In this document: positions 45,712-55,748 of the stretch, one piece after another | Position numbering within the stretch: position 1 is the first letter of the stretch | Layout: each line of letters begins with the position of its first letter | Assembly (NCBI RefSeq): GCF_004138285.1 | Contig: NZ_SCFN01000010.1 | Span: forward strand, 171,749-235,748 | Origin: Gottfriedia acidiceleris | GTDB taxonomy: Bacteria; Bacillota; Bacilli; Bacillales; Bacillaceae_G | Direction: 5' to 3' | Length of the DNA stretch: 64,000 nucleotides | Translations under genes and position numbers: made by a program | The notes under the pieces: model-generated | Told to the model about the DNA's origin: nothing | Databases searched by the model: none | What the model saw: only the letters and a program-made list of their open reading frames with translations

Positions 45712-47346
45712 GTGAAGGATTTCCCTATGTTAAAAATTTTAGACTTTTTTCGACCGCTATTTGAACTATTTGGTGTTGAATATCCAATCATGCGTAAAAT
45801 TTTAGCAGTTAAATTAACAATGGATAGTCGTAGGACACCGACCATTTTTAATCAAAACAATAAAAAAACAAAGAAAGACGAAGAAAATGGATTCACAAAA
45901 TCATTAGGAATGTATGCTTTACTTAGTTTGATGCTCATTCCATTAGTGATTTTTGGAAAAAGTTATATATATGAAATGAGTGCTTTTTTTGGCATTATTA
46001 TGTTTCTCATCATGACATCAATGATCTCGGATTTTTCAAATGTCTTACTGGATGTGAAAGACAAGGGGATTCTTCATACAAAACCGATTGGAAAAAAGAC
46101 GATTACTGCTGCTAAAATGGTACACATATCAATCTATCTTTTATTAATAACTACATCTATTACAGCATTGCCAGTAATAGTTGGGACATTTAGACACGGT
46201 TTTTTATTCTTAATTTTGGCGATTATAGAGCTTCTTCTCGTCAATTTATTTATAGTTGTCTTAACGTCAATTATCTATTATTTTATTTTAAGATTTTTTG
46301 ATGGTGAAAAGTTAAAAGATATTATCAATTACGTTCAAATCGGATTATCAATTTCGATCGCTGTAGGTTATCAACTTGTTGGTAGAGCGTTTAGCTTTGT
46401 AAATTTAGATATGTCATTTACGCCAACTTGGTATCATTTTCTTATTCCGCCTATTTGGTTTGGGGCGCCATTTGAGTTGATTTTAAATCGTAATACAAGT
46501 ACATATCTTATTGGATTTTCTATTTTAGCAGTAATAATCCCCATTATTGCAATCATGTTCTATAGTTTATTGATCCCATCATTTGAGAAAAATCTTCAAA
46601 AATTATCAAATAATAGTGGGATAAACAGAAAAAAAGAAAGTAAGTGGAAGAACTGGCTGTCTAGAGTATTTTGCAATAATAATGAAGAAAAGGTATTTTT
46701 TAAATTCGCAGATAATATGATGCGAAATGAGAGGGAATTCCGTCTAAAGGTTTATCCATCATTGGGATTATCACTCGTTCTCCCATTCGTTTTTCTATTC
46801 AATCAATTACAAATTTCTTCATATCATCATATAGTTTCAAGTAAGAGTTATTTAACGATTTATTCGTCTTGCTTAATTATTCCAAATGCGATCGCAATGC
46901 TAAAATATTCCGGGAAATATAAAGGAGCCTGGATCTATAAAACAGCGCCAGTATCGAACCTCGCACCATTATATAGTGCAACATTAAAAGTATTTATCGC
47001 AAATCTCTATTTTCCTGTCTATTTTATTTTAAGCATAATTTTTATCGGAATCTTTGGTATTAAAATAATTCCTGATATATTAGTAGTTTTTGTAAGCTCA
47101 ATTTTGTATACAGTTATTTGCTCAAATTATCTTAAAGGATCACTGCCATTTTCTGAGTCTTTTGAGGATGCTCAACAAAATTCAGGTATCAAAATAATGA
47201 TTGCCTTAATATTGGGGGGCATTTTGGCATTAATTCACTGGGGGATAACTTTTATTCCTTTTGGTGTAATGATTTACTTAGTATTGCTAATTATGGTGAC
47301 TTTCTTTTCATGGAAACGTGCATATAACACGATATGGAATTTTTAA
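45712..47346 (+). CDS. Large ABC exporter permease
   Basis: The 544-residue membrane protein has about 12 helices in two halves, separated by a basic cytoplasmic stretch (SGINRKKESKWKNW). The start is GTG with GGGGGAT upstream, two bases after the ATPase stop. Size and context fit putative ABC exporters of Bacillus. The substrate is unknown. A weak hairpin follows at 47384-47412. Confidence 0.75.
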   Translation: MKDFPMLKILDFFRPLFELFGVEYPIMRKILAVKLTMDSRRTPTIFNQNNKKTKKDEENGFTKSLGMYALLSLMLIPLVIFGKSYIYEMSAFFGIIMFLIMTSMISDFSNVLLDVKDKGILHTKPIGKKTITAAKMVHISIYLLLITTSITALPVIVGTFRHGFLFLILAIIELLLVNLFIVVLTSIIYYFILRFFDGEKLKDIINYVQIGLSISIAVGYQLVGRAFSFVNLDMSFTPTWYHFLIPPIWFGAPFELILNRNTSTYLIGFSILAVIIPIIAIMFYSLLIPSFEKNLQKLSNNSGINRKKESKWKNWLSRVFCNNNEEKVFFKFADNMMRNEREFRLKVYPSLGLSLVLPFVFLFNQLQISSYHHIVSSKSYLTIYSSCLIIPNAIAMLKYSGKYKGAWIYKTAPVSNLAPLYSATLKVFIANLYFPVYFILSIIFIGIFGIKIIPDILVVFVSSILYTVICSNYLKGSLPFSESFEDAQQNSGIKIMIALILGGILALIHWGITFIPFGVMIYLVLLIMVTFFSWKRAYNTIWNF

Positions 47347-47383
47347 CAATTGAAATTTGAGATTAGTAAATTATTTTTAAAAA

Positions 47384-47412
47384 GTAGGAAGCAATATGCT
47401 TTCTATTTTTTA
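47384..47412 (+). terminator. Hairpin after the ABC permease
   Basis: A TAGGAAGC / GCTTTCTA stem is followed by T6. Confidence 0.65.
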
Positions 47413-47530
47413 TATTTTATTTCTTGGGTAAGATAAATGAGTGAGTTGAGCAATTAAATAGAACTTTTTAATTGATTGGGATAATATGGGATTGTAGCTT
47501 AAATAAAAAGTTTGTGAGAGGACGTTGACT

Positions 47531-48553
47531 ATGTCTAATTTATTCAAACCATTCAAATACAAAGGATTAGAATTAAAAAATCGTGTTGTAATGCCACCGA
47601 TGTGTCAATATTCAGTCCATTTAAAAGACGGGATTCCAACAGATTGGCATTTCGTTCACTATACTAGTCGTGCAATCGGGGGTACGGGTTTAATCATTAT
47701 CGAGATGACAAATGTTGAAGATCGAGGCCGCATTTCAGATTATTGCCTAGGAATTTGGAGTGATGACCATATACCAGCATTTAAGCGCATTATCGATGAA
47801 TGTCATAAATATGGTGCAAAAGTTGCGATTCAAATTGCTCATGCAGGACGTAAAGCTGAAGATGCTCCAAATCCAGTGTCCTCTTCACCAAACGCTTTTA
47901 ATGAGAAATCAAAAACTCCACATGAGTTAACAACTTTAGAAGTTAAAGAAATGGTTGAAAAGTTCAAAAAAGGTGTAGAACGCGCGGTTCTTGCAGGGGT
48001 AGATACGATTGAGCTTCATGGAGCACATGGATATCTCATCCATCAATTTGCATCTGCTTATACAAATCAAAGAACAGATGAATATGGACAAGATAAATTT
48101 TTATTTGGAAAAGAAGTCATTAAAGCAGCTAAAAGTGTAATGCCAGCTGACATGCCACTTATTATGCGAATTTCTGCGTTAGAATACGTGGATGGAGGCT
48201 ATGGACTAGATTATTCTGTAGAAATGGCTAAGGCATTCCGTGATGCAGGTGTTGATCTCTTCCACATTTCATCTGGTGGTGAAGGTCCAATTGGTTCAGG
48301 AGGAAGACCTGGATCACATCCCGGATATCAAGTCAAATTGGCTGAACAAATAAAGAAAGAAGTAGAAATCCCTGTCATTGCAGTAGGGAAATTAGATGAT
48401 GCAAATCTTGCAGAATCTGTACTCGGCAATCAAGAAGCGGATTTAATCGCTGTTGGTCGTGGGATGCTAAGCAATCCTTATTGGGCAAATGATGCTTCTA
48501 TCCTTCTTGATGGGAAACCTTTGACTCCAAAACCTTATGAGAGAGCATATTAA
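47531..48553 (+). CDS. namA: NADPH dehydrogenase NamA (old yellow enzyme, YqjM type)
   Basis: The 340-residue flavoenzyme matches B. subtilis YqjM (338). Seen are VVMPPMCQYSV (redox-tuning Cys and FMN contacts), HYTSRAIGGTGLIIIE, the substrate-binding His pair in ELHGAHGYL, HISSGGEGPIG and AVGRGMLSNPYWA. It reduces activated C=C bonds of enals, enones and nitro compounds with NADPH. GAGAGG is 9 nt before the ATG at 47531. It is a single gene with a terminator. Confidence 0.92.
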   Translation: MSNLFKPFKYKGLELKNRVVMPPMCQYSVHLKDGIPTDWHFVHYTSRAIGGTGLIIIEMTNVEDRGRISDYCLGIWSDDHIPAFKRIIDECHKYGAKVAIQIAHAGRKAEDAPNPVSSSPNAFNEKSKTPHELTTLEVKEMVEKFKKGVERAVLAGVDTIELHGAHGYLIHQFASAYTNQRTDEYGQDKFLFGKEVIKAAKSVMPADMPLIMRISALEYVDGGYGLDYSVEMAKAFRDAGVDLFHISSGGEGPIGSGGRPGSHPGYQVKLAEQIKKEVEIPVIAVGKLDDANLAESVLGNQEADLIAVGRGMLSNPYWANDASILLDGKPLTPKPYERAY

Positions 48554-48564
48554 AAATAAATTAG

Positions 48565-48596
48565 AAAAGTACGCTTATTGATCAGCGTACTTTTTA
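48565..48596. terminator. Terminator between namA and the convergent FNT gene
   Basis: The arms AAAAGTACGC and GCGTACTTTT have T tails on both strands. Confidence 0.85.
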
Positions 48597-48670
48597 ATTT
48601 TAATGAAGCTATAAAAACTTGAGTAGTTTATAGATGTGTAGACAAAGTCCAAGATTTAGCATTACTAGAC

Positions 48671-49468
48671 TTATTTTGAATTTACTTCATCAAAAAATGG
48701 TTTGTTAGCAAAATAATACATAACTGCCATCATAAATTCTCCACCAATAAGATTTCCAATCGTAACAGGAATTAGATTTCGAATAATCCCTGACATAGAA
48801 ATAGTGGTAGGATGATCAATTACAAGTGCTATTGCAAAGGAGCACATATTGGCAATACTATGCTCATAACCGGACATAAAGAAACAAAACACAAATAACA
48901 TCATCGCAGTAATTTTTGTTAGATTTTCAGTTTCACCAAAAGACATTGGTATGAAAAAGGCAAGACACACGAGCCAATTACACAAGATGCCCCTTGCGAA
49001 TAAATGAAAAATAGAATTATCTATTTTATGTTCGACAACTGATAATAGAAATGCACTAGAGTCAGGAGCATCAAAGAGTCCTGTAGTATAAATGATAAAA
49101 GCAAAAAGACATGCCCCTAAAACATTTCCCACATAACTATATACCAAAAGCTCAAAAACTTTAGGCCATTTCATTTTATCTCTCAATGCAGCATAAGTGT
49201 AATAAAATGTATTCCCAGTAAAGAGATCTCCACCACCATACCAAATCAACACAATAGCTGCTCCAAATGTTAATGCGGCAATTGGGTAAGCAACAGGAGA
49301 ATTAACTAAGAAAAAGCCGTTTCCTGTCTTAAAAGCTACCATTACACCGAAACCTATAAACATACTTGCAAGCATACTTCTTAATATGTAGCGAAGATGG
49401 CTTTGCTCAAATATTTTTAATTTCTTTAAGGCTAACTTTTCTACTTCTAACAGCGGTTTTATTTCCAT
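48671..49468 (-). CDS. Formate/nitrite transporter family channel
   Basis: The 265-residue FNT protein has six membrane helices. Family motifs seen are YVGNVLGACLFAFI, ARGILCNWLVCLAFF and SGYEHSIANM (slit and central His region). FNT channels pass formate, nitrite or hydrosulfide as pH-gated pores. The ATG at 49468 was chosen because AAAAAGGGGTGATTCG precedes it. An upstream TTG would add nine residues across that site. No formate or nitrite enzyme is adjacent, so the anion is unknown. Confidence 0.88.
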   Translation of the reverse strand: MEIKPLLEVEKLALKKLKIFEQSHLRYILRSMLASMFIGFGVMVAFKTGNGFFLVNSPVAYPIAALTFGAAIVLIWYGGGDLFTGNTFYYTYAALRDKMKWPKVFELLVYSYVGNVLGACLFAFIIYTTGLFDAPDSSAFLLSVVEHKIDNSIFHLFARGILCNWLVCLAFFIPMSFGETENLTKITAMMLFVFCFFMSGYEHSIANMCSFAIALVIDHPTTISMSGIIRNLIPVTIGNLIGGEFMMAVMYYFANKPFFDEVNSK

Positions 49469-49639
49469 CGAATCACCCCTTTTTAATTTGTCCATAAATG
49501 TTTAAGAAATAGCATTTTTGTAAAATTTTATGGTAAAATTTAATTATTAACAATTTTCCGTATAATTAAATCTTCTCTTTTTAAAAAGAGTTGTAGATAA
49601 CGAATAGTAGATATAGAAAAGTACATCGGAGGGGTTATT

Positions 49640-50200
49640 TTGAAAGAAATTATAGTACGCCCATATACATTTGAAGATGCAGAGGCTAAGTTAAAATTAC
49701 ATGTAGAAAATAAAGATCATTTTGAAAAATGGTCTCCTACGTTAAGGAAAGAGGACTTTTACACCGTTGAAGGACAAATGAATAGTATTAAAGAGTTTAT
49801 GGAAAAAAGTGCAGAAGATAGTAGATATGATTTTGCGATTTTTGTTAAAGAAAACAATGATATAACTTTAATAGGAGAAGTACAGTTCATTTTTGTTACA
49901 CGTGGACCTAAACAAAGTTGTATGGTTGGTTACCATATTGGGGAAAAATTTAATGGGCAAGGATATATGACGAAAGCTTTGAAACTTGCTCTGAAAATAG
50001 CATTTGAAGATTTGAAGTTCCACCGAGTGACTTCAGAAGTTAATCCAGAAAACTTAGGGTCTTTACGCGTACTTGAAAAGGTTGGATTTGTGAAGGAAGG
50101 GTATTATCGAAAAAACTTAAAAATTAGAGATCAGTGGTATGATCATGTTTGTTTGGCAATCTTAGAAGAAGAATTTGCAGAGAAGGTTGCACAAAGCTAA
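49640..50200 (+). CDS. GNAT acetyltransferase (RimJ/RimL-like)
   Basis: The 186-residue protein is of the RimJ/RimL group. It has VRPYTFEDAE at the start, the acetyl-CoA loop VGYHIGEKFNGQGYMTKAL, and VNPENLGSLRVLEKVGFVKEG, a typical RimJ ending. The TTG start has GGAGGGG upstream. Family members acetylate ribosomal-protein N-termini or small amines. A terminator follows. Confidence 0.85.
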   Translation: MKEIIVRPYTFEDAEAKLKLHVENKDHFEKWSPTLRKEDFYTVEGQMNSIKEFMEKSAEDSRYDFAIFVKENNDITLIGEVQFIFVTRGPKQSCMVGYHIGEKFNGQGYMTKALKLALKIAFEDLKFHRVTSEVNPENLGSLRVLEKVGFVKEGYYRKNLKIRDQWYDHVCLAILEEEFAEKVAQS

Positions 50201-50230
50201 TTTGGTAAAATAAATATTTTGTTTAATTTA

Positions 50231-50260
50231 AGATAGACAGTTTACTGTTTATCTTTTTTT
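50231..50260 (+). terminator. Terminator after the acetyltransferase
   Basis: The hairpin AGATAGACAG / CTGTTTATCT is followed by T6. Confidence 0.85.
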
Positions 50261-50409
50261 AATGGAAAATAATTTTAATATCTATATAAAAAGTTCAATT
50301 TTGCATTAGTTGAAAATAATTTAGATGCATTTACGACATAATTTTTAATTTGTCATAAAATTTTAACAATAAAAATAAAGGAAAATTGGCATATTTTAGC
50401 TAATTAATA

Positions 50410-50440
50410 AGAAAGGGAGTTCATACTCTCTTTTCTATTT
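50410..50440 (+). terminator. Extra hairpin in the gap before the DUF3055-like gene
   Basis: An AGAAAGGGAGT / ACTCTCTTTTCT stem with a T-rich end. No gene was recognised between 50261 and 50409, apart from a possible five-codon frame (AAAGGAAAA before TTG). It could end a short untranslated RNA. Confidence 0.5.
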
Positions 50441-50517
50441 AATAATCGATGCAACAATTCGATTTAAGTGTAAGATGCTCAAAGTAAAAACTATGGTGAA
50501 AAAAAGGAGTGGTAGGG

Positions 50518-50808
50518 ATGAATTTCTACATTATATCGGAAGAGAAAGAGAACCAAAACATTCATTATTACTGTATCGCTGCAGGTAGCCATCGCTACGA
50601 CTTTGCTGTTATCTTTTCGGGAAAATTTCTAGGGAAGGCAATGGTTGTCTCTATTCAAAGTGGGAGAATGGTATTACTTTGCAGAGAAGATATTGACCAT
50701 CCAGAACACTGGGACCAAAAGCTTGGAATTGCAGCTGAAGACATCAAAGAAATTGAATCGTTTTTTCATTCCATTTTGGACCAACGAATTTTTAGTGATC
50801 AATATTAA
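50518..50808 (+). CDS. DUF3055-like small protein
   Basis: The 96-residue protein has the segment HRYDFAVIFSGKFLGKAMVV followed by SIQSGRMVLLCREDI and a helical end. This resembles the DUF3055 family of Bacillus (typical length 85-95). The ATG at 50518 was chosen with AAGGAG upstream. Function is unknown. Two terminators follow in a row. Confidence 0.6.
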   Translation: MNFYIISEEKENQNIHYYCIAAGSHRYDFAVIFSGKFLGKAMVVSIQSGRMVLLCREDIDHPEHWDQKLGIAAEDIKEIESFFHSILDQRIFSDQY

Positions 50809-50814
50809 AAAGCG

Positions 50815-50844
50815 AGAGTCTCCAAATTTTAGGAGACTCTTTTT
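50815..50844 (+). terminator. First terminator after the DUF3055-like gene
   Basis: The arms AGAGTCTCC and GGAGACTCT are followed by T4. Confidence 0.85.
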
Positions 50845-50886
50845 AATTGGTATTTATAAGTACATGTTTGGTTTCCTATTTAAGTA

Positions 50887-50920
50887 AAGAGAGTAGCTAT
50901 TTCGCTACCTCTTTTTTATT
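50887..50920 (+). terminator. Second terminator in tandem
   Basis: The hairpin AGAGAGTAGC / GCTACCTCT is followed by T6. No gene is seen between the two terminators. Confidence 0.75.
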
Positions 50921-51007
50921 TTAGAACAAAAAAATTAAAAAACATTTCGACACATTATTTTAGTTGCTTCACAAAATACCATTTAATTTATTAATTTCCA
51001 ATTATAA

Positions 51008-51244
51008 GTAAAAACAAACACAAATCCTAATAATTCTGAAGGGAATGGAAGTACGATCGTACCAGCTGATCCTACTAAGAATATCAAATTAAATCTTGTA
51101 AATGAAATTACACCAACTCAACTATCATTCTACTACGGCGACACACTTACACAAACCGTTCCGGTAGGGACTTATTATTTAGAAGGATACGGTAACATTA
51201 AAATTGATGTAAATTCAACAACCTATATTGAGTTTAATAATTAA
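51008..51244 (+). pseudogene. 3' remnant of a secreted or surface protein
   Basis: A 78-codon frame without a start codon opens right after a TAA. It reads KTNTNPNNSEGNGSTIVPA, then a beta-type domain (LSFYYGDTLTQTVPVGTYYL, EGYGNIKIDV) and ends in TYIEFNN. The Thr/Asn/Pro/Ser stretch looks like a linker of an extracellular protein. It is followed by a perfect 13-bp terminator, as expected for the real gene end. The 5' part has been lost. Related lost sequence may have been a cell-surface or spore-surface protein. Confidence 0.6.
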
Positions 51245-51261
51245 TAGAAAATAATATTCTG

Positions 51262-51306
51262 TGGGGTAAAAATAGGTGAGTTCTTATTTTTACCCCAGTT
51301 TTTTCT
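51262..51306 (+). terminator. Strong terminator after the surface-protein remnant
   Basis: The perfect 13-bp arms TGGGGTAAAAATA and TATTTTTACCCCA are followed by T6. Confidence 0.9.
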
Positions 51307-51761
51307 AGGTGAAAAAATGAATAAGGAAGATTTTTCTATTTATCTAAAAAAATAATTAATTATATGTCAATTTTGTATTAAATCAATTACAATTAATAAG
51401 AGTTTGTTACAATCATAACTCTTATTCTATTGATAGTGAGTAAAAACGCTTGTTTCGGTCATTGCGTTACAGGTAATTAGACCTTAAAAATTCCAAAAAA
51501 CATCTATTGTCAAATTCAAAAGTTCTATTTTTGACTAATCTAAAAGGTATTATTAAGTGTTTACTAGAAAATAATTCCAAGAGAAAGGAGGGTTTTGACA
51601 GTTTTGATTTGGAGCTGATGTAACTACATATAAAATTTAATCCATTTGTTTTCATACATAATAAATTCAATCTTTCTTTTAAATGAATGGATTAATGTTT
51701 AATTGTTACATATGTTTGTCTAGTAATTTTCTATTAAACTATTAAATAAAGGGGCTCAACA
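51307..51761. other. Long AT-rich leader region before the protease gene
   Basis: No convincing gene is seen in these 455 bp. A GAAAGGAGGG site at about 51586-51595 precedes a seven-codon TTG frame (MTVLIWS) that might be a leader peptide. An imperfect GGTC...GACC fold at 51457-51483 could be an RNA structure. Both are weak. Confidence 0.3.
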
Positions 51762-54700
51762 ATGAAGAAAAAAAATTATTTAGCTTTACCTGTATCAACA
51801 ATTCTGTTATTTTCAAGTATTTATTCTGGGACAGTTCAAGCCGCTTCAGTAACAGGAGCTAATAGTACAGTTGCTAATCAGGTAAACTCTGGTAAAAACC
51901 TTAGAAAAAGCCAAATGAAAGAAGTGCCAAAAGCAAGTGGTAAAGTACTCCCTAAGAAGGCAGAATCTAAAATTGAAACAAAATTAAGAGATAAATTAAA
52001 AAATAAACAATCAGTAACGAAACATAATGATCAAACAGGTGAATTAATCGTTAAATATAAAAAGAAAGTGACTACAGGTGAAATTACTTCACTTCAGAAA
52101 AAATATTCTTTAAAGTCTTCAAAGAAATTAAAGAATTTAAACGCTGAAGTAGTAAATATTCCAACAGGTGAAAGCACTAGTGAGTACATAACGAAACTAA
52201 AAAAGGATCCAAACGTTGAATCTGTACAACCGAACTACAAATATTACGCTTCTGACTTCAATAATGCTAATGACTATTATGATCAATTATGGGGACTTAA
52301 TAATAAAGGACAAACGATTAATGATAGTGTAGGAAAAGAGGATATTGATGTAGACGCACCTGAAAGTTGGACTAATTTTAGTTCAAAATTAGCAAATCAG
52401 GAAGCGCAAGTAGTAGTTGGTGTAATCGATACAGGTGTGGATATTAACCATCCAGATTTAGCAGGAAAAATTTGGACAAATACTAAAGAAATTCCTAATA
52501 ATAAAATTGACGACGACCATAATGGTTATGTTGATGATGTAAATGGTTGGGATTTTTATAACAATGATAACAGTGTTTACGATGCACTTGATGGAGATGA
52601 GCATGGTACTCATGTATCCGGAACAATTGCTGCAGCTTTAGAAGGACCAAATTTAACAGACAATAAAGGTGTAGTTGGTGTTGCTCCTAACGTAAAAATT
52701 TTACCGTTAAAATTCATCGGTCCTGATGGAGGAACATCTGCAGATGCGATCGAAGCAATCGAATACGCTAAAAGTATGGGCGTTAAAATCACAAATAACA
52801 GCTGGGGTGGCGGAGAATACGATCCATTACTTGAAGAAGCAATTGAAAATTCTAATAGCTTATTTGTAGCGGCTGCGGGTAATGACGGTATGGATAATGA
52901 TGAAGAAGGGGCTTATCCTGCAAGCTATGAAAGTTCTAATATCTTATCAGTAGCTGCTGTTGATAACAAAGGTAACTTAGCACCTTTCTCAAATTATGGT
53001 ACTGAATCTGTAGATGTTGCTGCTCCTGGAGTTGACATTATCAGTTCAGTTCCTAAATACCCAATCGATGAAATTACAAAATCATTGAAAATTGATCAAG
53101 CTGGAGCATCAGCCCAAATTAATGGGGACAATTACAAAGCGATCTTTGATGGCATTGGATATGAAAAGATATCTGAAAAACAAAGACAGGATGCTTTTGA
53201 TAAAGCACTAAGTTATTTAGATTTAACAGATACAAGTAAAATATTACTAGTTCAAGATGATGAAAGTGATCTTGCAGACATGTTAAAAGATATTCCAGAA
53301 CTTTCTAAAATCTTTAAAAACTATTTACCAATGTATCAAACTCTATTGTCTAAGTATTCTTCGGTAAAAACGGTTACGATCAGTTCAGAATCGTCTTTAT
53401 CCATGAGCAATAATGATTTATCACAATACGATGCTGTAGTTTGGTTTACAGGGAACGGTATTGGATTTAACTCTGAGGAAGGTAATGCTTTAACAAAATC
53501 AGATACAGAATTATTAAAAAATTATCTTACTAACGGCGGTAAATTATTATTATCAGGTGTTAACGCCTTAATAGGCCAAGAAAAATCATCATTTGTAAAG
53601 GATTCTTTACATTTAAATGTTTATTCAGAGATGGGTCCAAGTTTAAATGTTGAAGGTTTATCTGGTGGAATCTATGAAAATACTAAGTTTGATGTAAACC
53701 GATATGATTTACCTTACTATATTGCTGATTATGTAACTTCGAATGATGAACAAAAAACAATCATTAATTCTAAATATGTTTCTGATTATGCACAAGCATA
53801 CGATTATTATAGTGGAACATCTATGGCAACTCCACATACTACGGGTGCTGCTGCTATTTTATTAGGTTTACATCCGGATATGTCACCTGAGATGCTTAAA
53901 CTATATACGAGTGCAAAAGGAACGAAATTAGATTCACTAAAAGATCTTGTAGGTACTGGAAATATTGTTAAAGCTTCAACTTTAGATAACTTTGATGACA
54001 ATGATACACCAGGAGTTCCATTAGATAAAAGTATATTAAATGGAAGTCTAGATTTTACAAAAGATAAAAACGATGTTTATGCAATATCATTAAAAGAAGG
54101 CCAGGGCATCACATTCTCATTAAATGGTCAAGCAGAAAGCGATTTTGATTTATATGTGTATAATGAATTAGCAGCTAGTGTAAATAATAAGAATGGTATG
54201 GTTGCATACTCAGAAAACGTAAATTCATCTAAAGAAAAGATAAACTTTATCGCTCCTAGAACTGGTATTTATTTTGTAAATGTCTACGACTATAATGGTT
54301 CAGGAAACTATAAACTTTATTCTGGCAATTTCGGTGGATCGTATGAAGATGATTCTGACTCAGTCACTTTAGAGGGAGATTGGAATCCAGCATTTAATCC
54401 ACAATTCTCTGAAGAAATGGCAGGAGTCCTTAATTCTAGAGGTGAAGTTAATTTCTCTTTTGTAGGGTCTAGCATTGAATGGCAAGGTTTTAAAGATCCA
54501 TCTCAAGGAATTGCCGATGTTTATATAGACGGCAATAAGATAGCGTCTCCATCGCTTTATGATAGTACGTTAAAATCAAAGCAAAGTTTATTAAAATATG
54601 ATTTTACATCTTATGGCAATCACTCTATAAGAATTGTTTGGACTGGAAAAAGTGATCCAGCGGCAAGAAAATCTGCTACAGCGATCAATTTGGATAAATT

Positions 54701-55727
54701 TATTGTAAAAGATAATCCTATTTCATTAAAAACATCATTTGATACAGCAAAGAAATATCCAGTTATTTCATGGACTGCTCCAAAATGGGCTGAATCATAT
54801 AATATTTATCGCAAAGAGTCGTCACAAACTGGTTATGTACAATTAAATAAAACGCCTATTACTACAGAGTCTTCTACAGCGTCTTATACAGATACAACTG
54901 CAATGTCACCTGGAAAAACGTACAACTATGTAGTAGTAATTAATACACTGGATAAAACTGAGACACCTTTTTCAACATCAGTTAATTACGTAAACGATGA
55001 TGATATTAAAGCAAGTCTACCATTGAATGGTACTGTAAAAGGAAGTCTAAATGCTGACGCAAAAGACTTCAAAGATGTTTGGTCTAAAACGTTAGAAAAA
55101 GATAAAACATATGAAATTAACTTAACTGGCCCATCAAATGCAAACTTTGATCTTTCTTTATACAATACAGGTTTATCAACTATTTATGGTCAGCTTGTAT
55201 TGAAACAGTCGGCTAGTAATACTTCTTCTGAAAAAATCGTCTTTAAGCCAACGAAAACTGGAAAGTATTATATTGTTCCTTCTACTGGAAAAGACTCTGG
55301 TCAATATAGTCTATCTATTTCCGTGCAAACGACAAAAACAGTAGAGAACACTGATACTAATGTTAAATACTCTGGAACTTGGAGTAAGTTAAAATATACG
55401 AGCGCTTCTGGCGGTACGATTAATCAAACAAAAGGATCTACTGGATCCCTTCAATACAATTTTAGTGGTACGGGTATTACTGTATATGCTTTAAAAGATA
55501 AAAATATGGGTAGAGCTGATGTTTATATTGATGGTAAAAAAATCAAGCAAATTGACCTTTACTCTTCAAGCCGCAAATATAAAGTGAATGTTTTTAATTT
55601 GCAAAACTTACCAAACAAAGCTCACACTATTAAAATTGTTGCTACTGGGACAAAATCTAGTGCTGCAACAAACAAGTTAATAAATGTTGATTCGTTTAAA
55701 TTAACTCAGTTTTCTTTAGTTAAATAA
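51762..55727 (+). CDS. Large secreted subtilisin-like serine protease (S8)
   Basis: The 1321-residue protein has a signal peptide (residues 1-28, cleaved after VQA), an inhibitor I9-like propeptide (about 100-165) and an S8 domain with Asp223 (VIDTGVD), His281 (HGTHVSGT), oxyanion Asn374 (AAAGNDG) and Ser687 (GTSMATPH). About 250 extra residues are inserted between Asn374 and Ser687. C-terminally there are two bacterial pre-peptidase-type beta domains (LDFTKDKNDVYAISLKEGQG, KDFKDVWSKTLEKDKTYEIN), a fibronectin-III-like domain near 1000-1080, and two copies of a beta domain with the phrase ADVYIDG(N/K)KI. No LPxTG or S-layer anchor is visible. It is probably an extracellular or wall-associated protease. 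AAAGGGG precedes the ATG. Confidence 0.93.
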   Translation: MKKKNYLALPVSTILLFSSIYSGTVQAASVTGANSTVANQVNSGKNLRKSQMKEVPKASGKVLPKKAESKIETKLRDKLKNKQSVTKHNDQTGELIVKYKKKVTTGEITSLQKKYSLKSSKKLKNLNAEVVNIPTGESTSEYITKLKKDPNVESVQPNYKYYASDFNNANDYYDQLWGLNNKGQTINDSVGKEDIDVDAPESWTNFSSKLANQEAQVVVGVIDTGVDINHPDLAGKIWTNTKEIPNNKIDDDHNGYVDDVNGWDFYNNDNSVYDALDGDEHGTHVSGTIAAALEGPNLTDNKGVVGVAPNVKILPLKFIGPDGGTSADAIEAIEYAKSMGVKITNNSWGGGEYDPLLEEAIENSNSLFVAAAGNDGMDNDEEGAYPASYESSNILSVAAVDNKGNLAPFSNYGTESVDVAAPGVDIISSVPKYPIDEITKSLKIDQAGASAQINGDNYKAIFDGIGYEKISEKQRQDAFDKALSYLDLTDTSKILLVQDDESDLADMLKDIPELSKIFKNYLPMYQTLLSKYSSVKTVTISSESSLSMSNNDLSQYDAVVWFTGNGIGFNSEEGNALTKSDTELLKNYLTNGGKLLLSGVNALIGQEKSSFVKDSLHLNVYSEMGPSLNVEGLSGGIYENTKFDVNRYDLPYYIADYVTSNDEQKTIINSKYVSDYAQAYDYYSGTSMATPHTTGAAAILLGLHPDMSPEMLKLYTSAKGTKLDSLKDLVGTGNIVKASTLDNFDDNDTPGVPLDKSILNGSLDFTKDKNDVYAISLKEGQGITFSLNGQAESDFDLYVYNELAASVNNKNGMVAYSENVNSSKEKINFIAPRTGIYFVNVYDYNGSGNYKLYSGNFGGSYEDDSDSVTLEGDWNPAFNPQFSEEMAGVLNSRGEVNFSFVGSSIEWQGFKDPSQGIADVYIDGNKIASPSLYDSTLKSKQSLLKYDFTSYGNHSIRIVWTGKSDPAARKSATAINLDKFIVKDNPISLKTSFDTAKKYPVISWTAPKWAESYNIYRKESSQTGYVQLNKTPITTESSTASYTDTTAMSPGKTYNYVVVINTLDKTETPFSTSVNYVNDDDIKASLPLNGTVKGSLNADAKDFKDVWSKTLEKDKTYEINLTGPSNANFDLSLYNTGLSTIYGQLVLKQSASNTSSEKIVFKPTKTGKYYIVPSTGKDSGQYSLSISVQTTKTVENTDTNVKYSGTWSKLKYTSASGGTINQTKGSTGSLQYNFSGTGITVYALKDKNMGRADVYIDGKKIKQIDLYSSSRKYKVNVFNLQNLPNKAHTIKIVATGTKSSAATNKLINVDSFKLTQFSLVK

Positions 55728-55748
55728 TAAGATCAGCAGTTGTTTAAA

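Noticed and set aside
50384..50412. Five-codon TTG frame with AAAGGA site before a hairpin
   Set aside because: Chance occurrence cannot be excluded in such AT-rich DNA; no further support.
51467..51670. 67-codon minus-strand frame before the protease gene
   Set aside because: No ribosome site, no family resemblance and no promoter. AT-rich chance frame.
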